DNA of 64,000 bases, from NCBI RefSeq assembly GCF_900475415.1, contig NZ_LS483388.1, positions 1,722,001-1,786,000 on the forward strand, given 5' to 3'. This DNA is from Streptococcus porcinus (lineage in GTDB: Bacteria > Bacillota > Bacilli > Lactobacillales > Streptococcaceae). The notes below the pieces were generated by a model. The model worked only from the letters and a program-made list of their open reading frames with translations. It was not told the origin of the DNA and did no database searches. A program made the position numbers and the translations under genes. The first letter of the stretch is position 1. Each line of letters starts with the position of its first letter. Positions 56,973 through 64,000 of the stretch are shown here, piece after piece.

Positions 56973-58376
56973 ATGTTACTCACTATTTTGGCTTATGCCA
57001 TGATTGCCATTTTCATGTACGTGGTTATGTCCAAGAAAATGTCACCTCTATCAGCATTAGTAATGGTTCCCCTTATTTTTACCATTATTGCTTTCTTCAC
57101 TGGTGTCACTGATATTACTGCAGATCCAGCATTTGTAAAATCACTTGGTGATGCAAAAATTGCCAACAATTTATCAGCAGTTGGACCAATGGTTCTATAT
57201 GGAATCAACCAAACAGCAAAAACAGGGATTATGCTACTCTTTGCAATCCTTTACTTTTCAATCATGCTGGACACTGGCTTATTTGATCCAATAACTGAAA
57301 AGATGATTCGTTTTGCCAAAGGCGATCCAATGAAGGTTTTAATGGCCACAGCTATTGTATCAGCGGCCGTTTCAATGAATGGAGATGGTACAACAACAAC
57401 GTTAATTGTTGTTTCAGCCTTCTTACCAATCTACCAAAAATTAAATATGAAAGTCATGAACCTAGGTGTATTGATTATTCTTCAAAACACTATCATGAAC
57501 CTACTGCCTTGGGGAGGACCAACAGCGCGTGCAATGTCTGTCCTTAATGTCGGCTCTGAAATTTTAGCCTTCCTAGCACCTGGAATGATTATTTCACTAC
57601 TTTACGTTATCTTCATTGTAGCTCCAAGCATGGGACGGAAAGAACGTAAACGTTTAGGGATTACAAATCTATCAGATCAAGAAATGAAAAAATTAACAGA
57701 AATTTCTGATCCTGAAAAAGAAGCAACCCGTCGTCCAGATTTATTCCTTTTCAATGGGATTATGACTATCGTTCTTATTACATGGTTAGTCGCTGGATCA
57801 TTTATTCCAGCCATTCAAGTCCCTTCTCTTTTACTCTTTGCAGTTGGAACAATTGTAGCTCTCATGGTGAACTATCCTAACCTAAAAGACCAATCTAAAC
57901 GTATTGGTGATAACGCTGGCGATGCCGTGCAAGTTGTTATTCTCGTTTTCGCTGCTGGGATTTTTATGGGACTCTTCCAAGGATCAGGTATGGCAAATGC
58001 TTTAGCGCAAAGCTTTACAACCATTATTCCTAAACAACTGGCTGGTTTCTGGGGATTAATTATTGCCCTCTTATCTGCTCCAGGTACTTTCTTCTTATCA
58101 AATGATGGTTTCTACTATGGCATCATGCCAGTCCTAGCTCAAGCTGGCGCTCGTTACGGGTTTGACAACATGTCAATGGCTCTAGCATCACTCATGGGAC
58201 AAGCCTTCCACTTACTAAGCCCTCTTGTTGCTTTCATTTACCTTCTTCTTCGCCTGACTGGCTTGGATATGGGAGAATGGCAAAGAACGGCTGGTAAATA
58301 TGCACTTGGGATTTTCATCATCTTTATCCTAACCATTATTCTAATGGGGCATATGCCAATCTATATCCCTCAATAA
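56973..58376 (+). CDS. citM: CitMHS-family metal-citrate transporter
   Basis: 467 residues with about twelve membrane helices; characteristic VSMNGDGTTTTLIVVSA and NLLPWGGPTARAM in the first half and GTFFLSNDGFYYGIMPVLAQ in the second. Family members import citrate in complex with divalent metal in symport with protons. It is the likely entry step of the pathway. SD AAAGGAG. Divergent from oadH and upstream of the GntR gene. Confidence 0.92.
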   Translation: MLLTILAYAMIAIFMYVVMSKKMSPLSALVMVPLIFTIIAFFTGVTDITADPAFVKSLGDAKIANNLSAVGPMVLYGINQTAKTGIMLLFAILYFSIMLDTGLFDPITEKMIRFAKGDPMKVLMATAIVSAAVSMNGDGTTTTLIVVSAFLPIYQKLNMKVMNLGVLIILQNTIMNLLPWGGPTARAMSVLNVGSEILAFLAPGMIISLLYVIFIVAPSMGRKERKRLGITNLSDQEMKKLTEISDPEKEATRRPDLFLFNGIMTIVLITWLVAGSFIPAIQVPSLLLFAVGTIVALMVNYPNLKDQSKRIGDNAGDAVQVVILVFAAGIFMGLFQGSGMANALAQSFTTIIPKQLAGFWGLIIALLSAPGTFFLSNDGFYYGIMPVLAQAGARYGFDNMSMALASLMGQAFHLLSPLVAFIYLLLRLTGLDMGEWQRTAGKYALGIFIIFILTIILMGHMPIYIPQ

Positions 58377-58394
58377 TGAGTTGCTACCTCCAAT

Positions 58395-58430
58395 AAACAG
58401 GTTATTCTCCTTGAAGGATAACCTGTTTTT
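58395..58430 (+). terminator. Terminator after the citrate permease gene
   Basis: AAACAGGTTAT / ATAACCTGTTTTT stem with a 12-nt loop and T-run. Confidence 0.8.
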
Positions 58431-58521
58431 AATTACTAGCTCCAAATTAGCTTATCCCAATGAGTCTATATTTATTCAAATAAATTGGTTATAATGAAAA
58501 GAAAAGTAAGAAGGAGATCTT

Positions 58522-59214
58522 ATGAATTCAGTTACCAATGTAGTCAAAAAAAACTTAGAATTATCCAAAAATATTCCTCTTAAGATTGCTTTATATGAGG
58601 CCTTCAAAAAAACCATTGTTTTAAGAGAAATACCTGCAGGAACCCGCATTAATGAAAAAGAATTTTCTACTGAACTAAATATTAGCAGGACACCCATCCG
58701 TTATGCTCTTAGTGTTCTTCAAGAAGAAAAGCTCGTTGAACATATTCCAAACAGAGGGATTATCGTCAAAGGCGTCAGCCTACAAGATGCTCATGAAATT
58801 TTCGAAATCCGTAAATCATTAGATACCTTAGCATCAACTACAGCTATGAATAAAATGACTAAGGAAGATTTTGATGAAATGAAACAGCTCTTAGAGACCT
58901 GTGAAGGTTATTTATTAGATCATGAAATTGATAAAGTACTCCAAAATTTCAATGATTTTAATAACCTTATCTATGAGAAGAGTCAGATGCTACGCTTAAA
59001 AGAAATTGTTTCAAGATTACAAACTTACTTACTCTATTTTCGCCGTATCTCCATTTCTTCTGACGCACGTCGTCGAAATGCATTAGATGAGCACTGGATG
59101 ATTTATCGAGGAATGAAGAATAAAGACTATCAGCAGGTTACCTTGATTACCCATGAACATCTAAACCATTCTTTAGAATTTATTATTCAAGAAATGGAAC
59201 AGACTAATGACTAG
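58522..59214 (+). CDS. citO: GntR-family regulator (CitO-like)
   Basis: 230 residues: N-terminal winged helix (LREIPAGTRINEKEFSTELNISRTPIRYALSVLQEEKLVEHIPNRGIIV) and a FadR/FCD-type helical effector domain (DAHEIFEIRKSLDTLA). Position matches CitO, the citrate-responsive activator of enterococcal citrate operons. SD AGAAGGAG. Overlaps citG by 8 bases, so the two are coupled. Confidence 0.88.
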   Translation: MNSVTNVVKKNLELSKNIPLKIALYEAFKKTIVLREIPAGTRINEKEFSTELNISRTPIRYALSVLQEEKLVEHIPNRGIIVKGVSLQDAHEIFEIRKSLDTLASTTAMNKMTKEDFDEMKQLLETCEGYLLDHEIDKVLQNFNDFNNLIYEKSQMLRLKEIVSRLQTYLLYFRRISISSDARRRNALDEHWMIYRGMKNKDYQQVTLITHEHLNHSLEFIIQEMEQTND

Positions 59215-60094
59215 CCAGCAAAAAATAGCTATTTTTAGCCAATTAGCAACTAAGGCACTACTCTATGAAGTGACCTTAACACCCAAGCCAGGATTAGTTG
59301 ACAGTGCAAATAACGGTTCTCATACTGATATGACCTTGACCACTTTCTTAGATTCTACTCTAGCTCTTGCTCCCCATTTTCAACGCTACGTTGAATTGGG
59401 CTATAAACACCACCAAAAAAAACCTCAAGAACTCTTCAACTTGCTTAGACAAGAGGGAATTTTAGCAGAAAAAGCCATGTTTCAAGCAACTAATGGTATC
59501 AATACCCATAAGGGTGTCAACTTTTCCTTTGCTTTACTCCTAGGCTCTACCGGTGCCCATCTCGCCAAGCATCCAGAACTCTTGGAAAAAGCTACTTTTT
59601 CTGCAGCAGATAGCCAAGCTATTTGTCAAGCTATTATCCCAATGACCAGTCATTTGATTGAAATAGATTTAGGAGATTTGCAGAGCAAAACAGAATTAAC
59701 CTATGGTGAAAAACTCTATCTTCATTATGGAATTAAGGGTCCAAGAGGCGAAGCCAGTCAAGGCTACCCTAGTGTCTGGAAAAAATCTCTGCCTTACCTT
59801 CGACAACTTGCAAAGGGAGAAATGACAAGTCGAGAACGGCAGTTACGATTATTAGTCTTTCTCATGACTTTTGTTGAAGATGCCAATCTTATTCACAGAG
59901 GTAGTATTGAAGACCTGTACCAAGTTCAAGCAGATAGCCAAATACTTCTAAAAAAGGCAACTCATTTTGAACATTTGGTATCTAACTTAGAAAGATATAA
60001 TCAAAGCATGGTAGAACGCAACCTTAGCCCTGGTGGGGCGGCCGACCTTTTAGCCCTTAGCTTCTATTTTGCTTTCTTAGAAAAACTTTTATAA
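59207..60094 (+). CDS. citG: Triphosphoribosyl-dephospho-CoA synthase
   Basis: Makes the precursor of the citrate lyase prosthetic group from ATP and dephospho-CoA. 295 residues; TPKPGLVDSANNGSHTDM at about 24-41, GVNTHKG-type motif (GINTHKGVNF) and GVRGEA-like GPRGEASQG, all standard for the family. No citX fusion, in line with a separate citX gene in the leftward operon. Confidence 0.94.
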   Translation: MTSQQKIAIFSQLATKALLYEVTLTPKPGLVDSANNGSHTDMTLTTFLDSTLALAPHFQRYVELGYKHHQKKPQELFNLLRQEGILAEKAMFQATNGINTHKGVNFSFALLLGSTGAHLAKHPELLEKATFSAADSQAICQAIIPMTSHLIEIDLGDLQSKTELTYGEKLYLHYGIKGPRGEASQGYPSVWKKSLPYLRQLAKGEMTSRERQLRLLVFLMTFVEDANLIHRGSIEDLYQVQADSQILLKKATHFEHLVSNLERYNQSMVERNLSPGGAADLLALSFYFAFLEKLL

Positions 60095-60098
60095 GCCA

Positions 60099-60131
60099 AA
60101 AACAGGATGCCTATAAGCATCCTGTTATTTA
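60099..60131. terminator. Bidirectional terminator, citG / AbrB-like gene
   Basis: AACAGGATGC / GCATCCTGTT stem with a 6-nt loop between convergent genes. Confidence 0.8.
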
Positions 60132-61193
60132 GCTGAATAAATAAAAAACTATTTTAATCAGTAGTGGCATAACAATAACTGTATACATGGTCCGACTAAT
60201 CTGAATTCCAGCAATTTTAGCCATATCTCCTCCCAATTCACCCGCTAAGAGAGAAATATCTGTCGCTCCCGCTGGTGATGACGCAAAAAGAGCCGATTGA
60301 AGATCCAGTACTTTTCTTTTAAACATAAGATAGCCAAAAAAAGCATTAATCAGTAAATAACTAGTCAACATTAACAAAATTGGAATCAATAGGTGACGCA
60401 TAGCTAGCAAACTATTATGAGTGAAACTAGACCCAATCAAAGCTCCGGCCATGATTTGTGCAAAATAGCGGATATTTGGGGTCATTTGTATAGTTGCTCT
60501 TTTGATTTTTAAAACCGAAGAAGCTAGAAGTGAAAAGATTAGTGCTCCAACCGGAATACCTATAGCATTACCAACTAAGCCCGCAATGGTTGACACTAAG
60601 AGAATCAGCAAATCATTTGCAAGTTGATTCTTGCTGGTCAGAGAGTCTGTGACTTTTTTTGCTGGCTCTAAAGCGACAGCCCTTTTTTGTCTTAACTCTG
60701 GCGCCAAGCGGTTGACGATAAAAGAGATCCAGAGGGGTAAGATAAGCAACATACCAACTAAACGAACTGACTGCATGGTGGCGACGATATCGGGTTTTGC
60801 TCCCATATCAATAGCCATTAGAGAAACATCGACAATTCCACCAGGTAAGCACGAGAGGTAAGCTGTGACCATATCCATCTGAAAAAAGGTTATAAAAATT
60901 GTGCCTAAGATAAACATATTTAAAGTAAAGAGGGTCATCAGACCAGCTATGGCTTTGCTTAACTGAGGTAAATTTAAGAGATCCCTTTTTGATATTTGCT
61001 GTCCAATATAAGCTCCACTAATGATTTGAGCTAAAACCTTCATATGATGATAAACAGCCATTTCCCCTGTCATTATCGACACTATAGCCACTGCTATCAT
61101 ACTCCCAATCATAAAATGCCCAGGCATTCTTAGCTTTTTAGCAAGTAGGCCTCCAACTAATCCTACCATCAAAGTCACTCCAAAACGAATCAC
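60129..61193 (-). CDS. AbrB-family membrane protein
   Basis: 354 residues, ten or so membrane helices in two repeats. The paired motifs CLPGGIVDVSLMAIDMGA (first half) and SSPAGATDISLLAGELGGD (second half) identify the AbrB/'ammonia monooxygenase' permease-like family (not the AbrB transcription factor). GTG start with GGAG 6 nt upstream. It follows the second citF after 70 bp on the same strand, so a role in citrate or related carboxylate transport is a reasonable inference only. Confidence 0.82.
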   Translation of the reverse strand: MIRFGVTLMVGLVGGLLAKKLRMPGHFMIGSMIAVAIVSIMTGEMAVYHHMKVLAQIISGAYIGQQISKRDLLNLPQLSKAIAGLMTLFTLNMFILGTIFITFFQMDMVTAYLSCLPGGIVDVSLMAIDMGAKPDIVATMQSVRLVGMLLILPLWISFIVNRLAPELRQKRAVALEPAKKVTDSLTSKNQLANDLLILLVSTIAGLVGNAIGIPVGALIFSLLASSVLKIKRATIQMTPNIRYFAQIMAGALIGSSFTHNSLLAMRHLLIPILLMLTSYLLINAFFGYLMFKRKVLDLQSALFASSPAGATDISLLAGELGGDMAKIAGIQISRTMYTVIVMPLLIKIVFYLFS

Positions 61194-61262
61194 TTAAACT
61201 CCAATCTCATTTTCATTTTAGTGCTGAGTTATACTAACTGTCGCCTTTCTTCTTATCTCTTA

Positions 61263-62822
61263 CTAATCTAAAATCAGTGGTTTAATCTTTTTTACCACAT
61301 CAAGTAAAGTGCCATCGCGTGCTTCGACGATTGCAACGATTTCATCTTCCCATTCGAGATTACTTGGTCGACCGACTAAACTATAGGCTTTTTCTTTCAA
61401 TGCGTCAATCTCTACGTGAGCAATTCCTGCCTCATCAAGCCACTTTTTGATATCTTCTCTCAAGGGGTTAACGGCGATGCCATAGTCTGTCACTAACACA
61501 TCAATACAATCACCTGGTGTTGTTACAGTAACAACTTTTTCACAAACTGTAGCCATTCTCCCCCTAGTTAGTGGGGTAACAACAATACAACACTTACTTC
61601 CAGCTGCGGTATCTGGATGCCCTCCAGGGGCTCCTCTTAAAATACCGTCAGAACCTGTAATGACATTAACATTGAAGTCAGTATCAATTTCTAAAGCTGA
61701 AAGAACCACAAAGTCCAACATGTTAACAAACGCTCCCTTATTAAAAGGATTTGCATATTGACTAACACTTATTTCATGGTGTTTTGAATTTTTTTCTAGA
61801 TGTTCCCCAGCTGGCAGATCAAAATTCTGAACATCAAAAATATGTCCAACTAAACCTTTATCTTGAAGGTCACAGATTGCATTACTAATTCCACCTACAG
61901 CAAAGCCCATCTTAACATTTTTTTGACGCATATGGCTTTCTAAAAAGCGGTTTACAGCTAATGAGGGACCACCTGCACCAGTCTGGAAAGAGAAACCCTC
62001 TTTAAAGTAAGGAGTTGCTGCAATAATATTAGCAACATTTTCTGCCATCATCAGTTCCCTAGGGTCTTGAGTCATACGCGCTTCCTTGGTCGCAATTTTT
62101 TTATTATTTCCAATAGCATCAACAAGTACAACATAATCAACATTTGTAGCATCAACTGTACAAGGAATGTTAGGGTAATCATTAAGCGTATCTGTCACAA
62201 TAACAGTATAATCAGCATAATAAGAATCATCAATCGCATAACCCATAGAACCAAAATTATTTTTTCCACCAGTTCCCTTTGCGTTACCTTGTTTATCGCA
62301 AGAAGCTGCTGCCATAAAAGCAATATCAATATGGACGTCTCCAGTAGATATTGCACGTGGCCGTCCTCCATGGCTTCGAATAATAGCGGGTGTTTTTAAT
62401 TTTCCAGCAGAAATTACTTCGCCAATCCTACCACGGATACCTGATGTTTGAACCCCCGTCACATAGCCTGCTTCAATATAATCGGCAATTAGGTCCTGTG
62501 CATCACCAAGTGAGGTTGCAGCAATCGTTAAATCTCTAACGCCAAGCTCCTCAACCAATACCTTCGTTACCGTACTCATGACATAATCTCCATTTCGGAG
62601 TGCGTGGTGAAAAGAGATTGTCATTCCATCTCGAACACCAATCTTTTGACAGACTTCTTTAATTGATCCAACAACTTTACTATCTATGGGTTTAACGACT
62701 GGGCAAGAGTGAGGGGCATCTTTTTTATAGATTCTGCCATCCATATAATACTTGCCTTGATAAATGTCTTTGTCCTCTCCTAACAATATTTCAGGAATAT
62801 CCCGATTCACTGCGTTCTTCAT
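61263..62822 (-). CDS. citF: Citrate lyase alpha subunit (second copy)
   Basis: 519 residues, complete. Shares with the first copy DGMTISFHH, IRSHGGR and DTDFNVNV-IT-G-SDG blocks, but differs strongly elsewhere, including a distinct N-terminus (MKNAVNRDIPEILLG). It is not a recent duplicate. Third gene of citD2-citE2-citF2, 14 bp after citE2. Confidence 0.92.
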   Translation of the reverse strand: MKNAVNRDIPEILLGEDKDIYQGKYYMDGRIYKKDAPHSCPVVKPIDSKVVGSIKEVCQKIGVRDGMTISFHHALRNGDYVMSTVTKVLVEELGVRDLTIAATSLGDAQDLIADYIEAGYVTGVQTSGIRGRIGEVISAGKLKTPAIIRSHGGRPRAISTGDVHIDIAFMAAASCDKQGNAKGTGGKNNFGSMGYAIDDSYYADYTVIVTDTLNDYPNIPCTVDATNVDYVVLVDAIGNNKKIATKEARMTQDPRELMMAENVANIIAATPYFKEGFSFQTGAGGPSLAVNRFLESHMRQKNVKMGFAVGGISNAICDLQDKGLVGHIFDVQNFDLPAGEHLEKNSKHHEISVSQYANPFNKGAFVNMLDFVVLSALEIDTDFNVNVITGSDGILRGAPGGHPDTAAGSKCCIVVTPLTRGRMATVCEKVVTVTTPGDCIDVLVTDYGIAVNPLREDIKKWLDEAGIAHVEIDALKEKAYSLVGRPSNLEWEDEIVAIVEARDGTLLDVVKKIKPLILD

Positions 62823-62836
62823 AGTTCTATCCCTTC

Positions 62837-63751
62837 TTACATATCACCGTGGTAAACACCACTCGCTTTGGCCAAATCAATAATTCTTTGTGCCTCTTCA
62901 AAGAATGGTTTATCAACCATTTTACCATCAACGGTGTAAACACCGACTCCATTTGTAAGCTGCTCATTCATGGAACGCAGAAGCTTCTCAGCATAAGTAA
63001 TTTCTTCTTTAGTTGGCGCAAATAACTGGTGCACCAAACGGATTTGGCGAGGATTAATAATAGATTTCCCATCAAATCCCATTTTACGATCTAATTCAAC
63101 TTCTTCGCGATAACCTTCCATATCCTCAATTCGTGGGTAATTGGTATCGTAACATTGAATGCCTGCTGCGCGTGCTGCTAGTAACATGAGCCCACGAGCT
63201 GTATTTATCTCTATACCACCCTTTTCAATTCCGACACGCATTGATTTACGGAAATCTCCGCCAGCAATGGCTACTCCAAACATTCTATCTGAAGCCATAC
63301 AAATTTCGAGGGCATTAAGAATGCCTAATGGACTTTCAAGAGCAGCCATTAATAGTGTACGCCCTTCTTCTTTACCAAACTCTCTCTCAGCTGCTAATAC
63401 AGCAGCCTCGACAGTTTTCACATCTTTAGCTGACTCGCATTTTGCTATCCTTATGCCGTCAGCCCCACCAGCTACAGCTACACGGACATCTTCTTGCCAA
63501 TGCGGTGTATCAAGTCCATTGATTCGAACTAACACTTCTGTATTCCCATAATCAATAGTCGTCAGAGCATGATAGAGGGAGAATCGGGCAGCATCTTTTT
63601 GATTCTCTGCAACAGCATCTTCTAAATCTAAAATGAGACTATCTGAGCCAAAAATATAGGCATCTTTCAGAAGTGCAGGATTTTGTGCATTTAAAAACAT
63701 CATCGTGCGACGCAAGCGATTTTTTAGTGGTTTTGATCTTGTTATTGGCAT
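62837..63751 (-). CDS. citE: Citrate lyase beta subunit (second copy)
   Basis: 304 residues from the ATG at 63751, which overlaps the citD2 stop (TAATG) and has GGGGGGAA upstream; the frame is open five codons further, but that ATG lies at the SD. HpcH/HpaI barrel with LRRTMMFLNAQ, LILDLEDAV, LLMAALESPLG and GKSIINPRQI. Diverges considerably from the first copy. Confidence 0.92.
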   Translation of the reverse strand: MPITRSKPLKNRLRRTMMFLNAQNPALLKDAYIFGSDSLILDLEDAVAENQKDAARFSLYHALTTIDYGNTEVLVRINGLDTPHWQEDVRVAVAGGADGIRIAKCESAKDVKTVEAAVLAAEREFGKEEGRTLLMAALESPLGILNALEICMASDRMFGVAIAGGDFRKSMRVGIEKGGIEINTARGLMLLAARAAGIQCYDTNYPRIEDMEGYREEVELDRKMGFDGKSIINPRQIRLVHQLFAPTKEEITYAEKLLRSMNEQLTNGVGVYTVDGKMVDKPFFEEAQRIIDLAKASGVYHGDM

Positions 63752-64000
63752 TAGAGTTCCCCCCATGGAATATTACCTTTAGATAAATCATTGCTTCTAT
63801 AAATAGCAGTTTGAATGCGAGCTTTGATAGTACAATCTAAAGCACCTTTGTCAACCATTATTAGCTTACCAGAAGTGACACCTAAACGTTCAAGCACTTC
63901 ATAAACTGTTTTTTGAATGGCTAAACCATATTGATTCATGACGCTACTTTCGATGCTGACCTGCAAAGTATCGTGTGGTTCCACAATAACCTGAACATCC
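63751..64000 (-). CDS. citD: Citrate lyase acyl carrier protein (second copy), 5' end outside the window
   Basis: The frame is open to the window edge: residues DVQVIV precede the GTG at 63982-63984 that could be mistaken for a start, and align with DIMITV of the first CitD. About 83 residues are visible, ending with the signature [19 protein letters not shown]. The segment carrying the prosthetic-group serine lies beyond position 64000. Confidence 0.88.
   Translation of the reverse strand, partial: DVQVIVEPHDTLQVSIESSVMNQYGLAIQKTVYEVLERLGVTSGKLIMVDKGALDCTIKARIQTAIYRSNDLSKGNIPWGEL

Noticed and set aside
63159..63551. 130-codon plus-strand frame opposite citE2
   Set aside because: Antisense shadow of a well-conserved gene, low-complexity Ser/Ala/Arg composition and no SD.
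63751..63984. Complete 77-aa citD2 starting at GTG 63982-63984
   Set aside because: The frame continues upstream to the window edge with residues aligning to the first CitD; the GTG is an internal valine codon.
1..64000. CRISPR array, insertion sequences, tRNA or rRNA genes
   Set aside because: No spaced direct repeats, transposase frames or RNA-gene signatures were seen on reading.

Overview
This AT-rich window is a chromosomal segment of a pyogenic-group Streptococcus (S. pyogenes / dysgalactiae / canis / uberis type). The evidence is the streptococcal form of the SSB, RecG, PepX, CppA, ScrA/ScrB and RNase HIII proteins and the familiar secA-acpS-alr-recG, rpsF-ssb-rpsR and scr gene orders. 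Species cannot be fixed by reading alone. I see no phage, insertion sequence, tRNA, rRNA or CRISPR array.

Layout. 1-8.7 kb: end of a HAD phosphatase gene, L-asparaginase, an aldo/keto reductase, then recG, alr, acpS and secA on the minus strand. 8.8-15.3 kb: sugar block with manA, scrK and scrA (minus) divergent from scrB and scrR (plus), sharing a LacI-type operator; scrK is frameshifted at a run of nine T. 15.4-18.5 kb: nusB, an Asp23-family gene, efp, comEB and an Xaa-Pro peptidase gene. 18.7-20.2 kb: a two-gene exported unit (excalibur-domain protein and thioredoxin-fold protein). 20.2-40.5 kb: repair, replication and housekeeping genes (uvrA, corA, rpsR-ssb-rpsF, mutY, trxA, mutS2, cvpA, zapA, rnhC, lepB, recD2, dinB, pflB) and an acetyltransferase. 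40.6-48 kb: serine hydrolase plus CppA, a TSUP-family permease, aquaglyceroporin, pepX, an unidentified gene and two small XRE regulators.

48-64 kb: a citrate fermentation island. A CitMHS-family permease, a GntR regulator and citG read rightward from a shared control region. Leftward run oadH-oadD-oadB-oadG-citD-citE-citF-citX-oadA, encoding citrate lyase, its prosthetic-group transferase and a membrane oxaloacetate decarboxylase. A PEP carboxykinase gene faces oadA. A second citDEF set, followed by an AbrB-family membrane protein gene, occupies the right end and runs off the window. Citrate would enter, be cleaved to acetate and oxaloacetate, and oxaloacetate would go to pyruvate (Oad) or PEP (PckA). 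No citC (citrate lyase ligase) is visible.

Most distinctive observations: the duplicated citrate lyase linked to an AbrB-like protein; an easily missed 41-codon oadG; the scrK homopolymer frameshift; a 24-codon ORF in the corA leader; several promoters whose -10 box lies 6-7 nt before an ATG with no Shine-Dalgarno sequence; and a small XRE gene whose promoter spacer is repeated, inverted, over its own stop codon.
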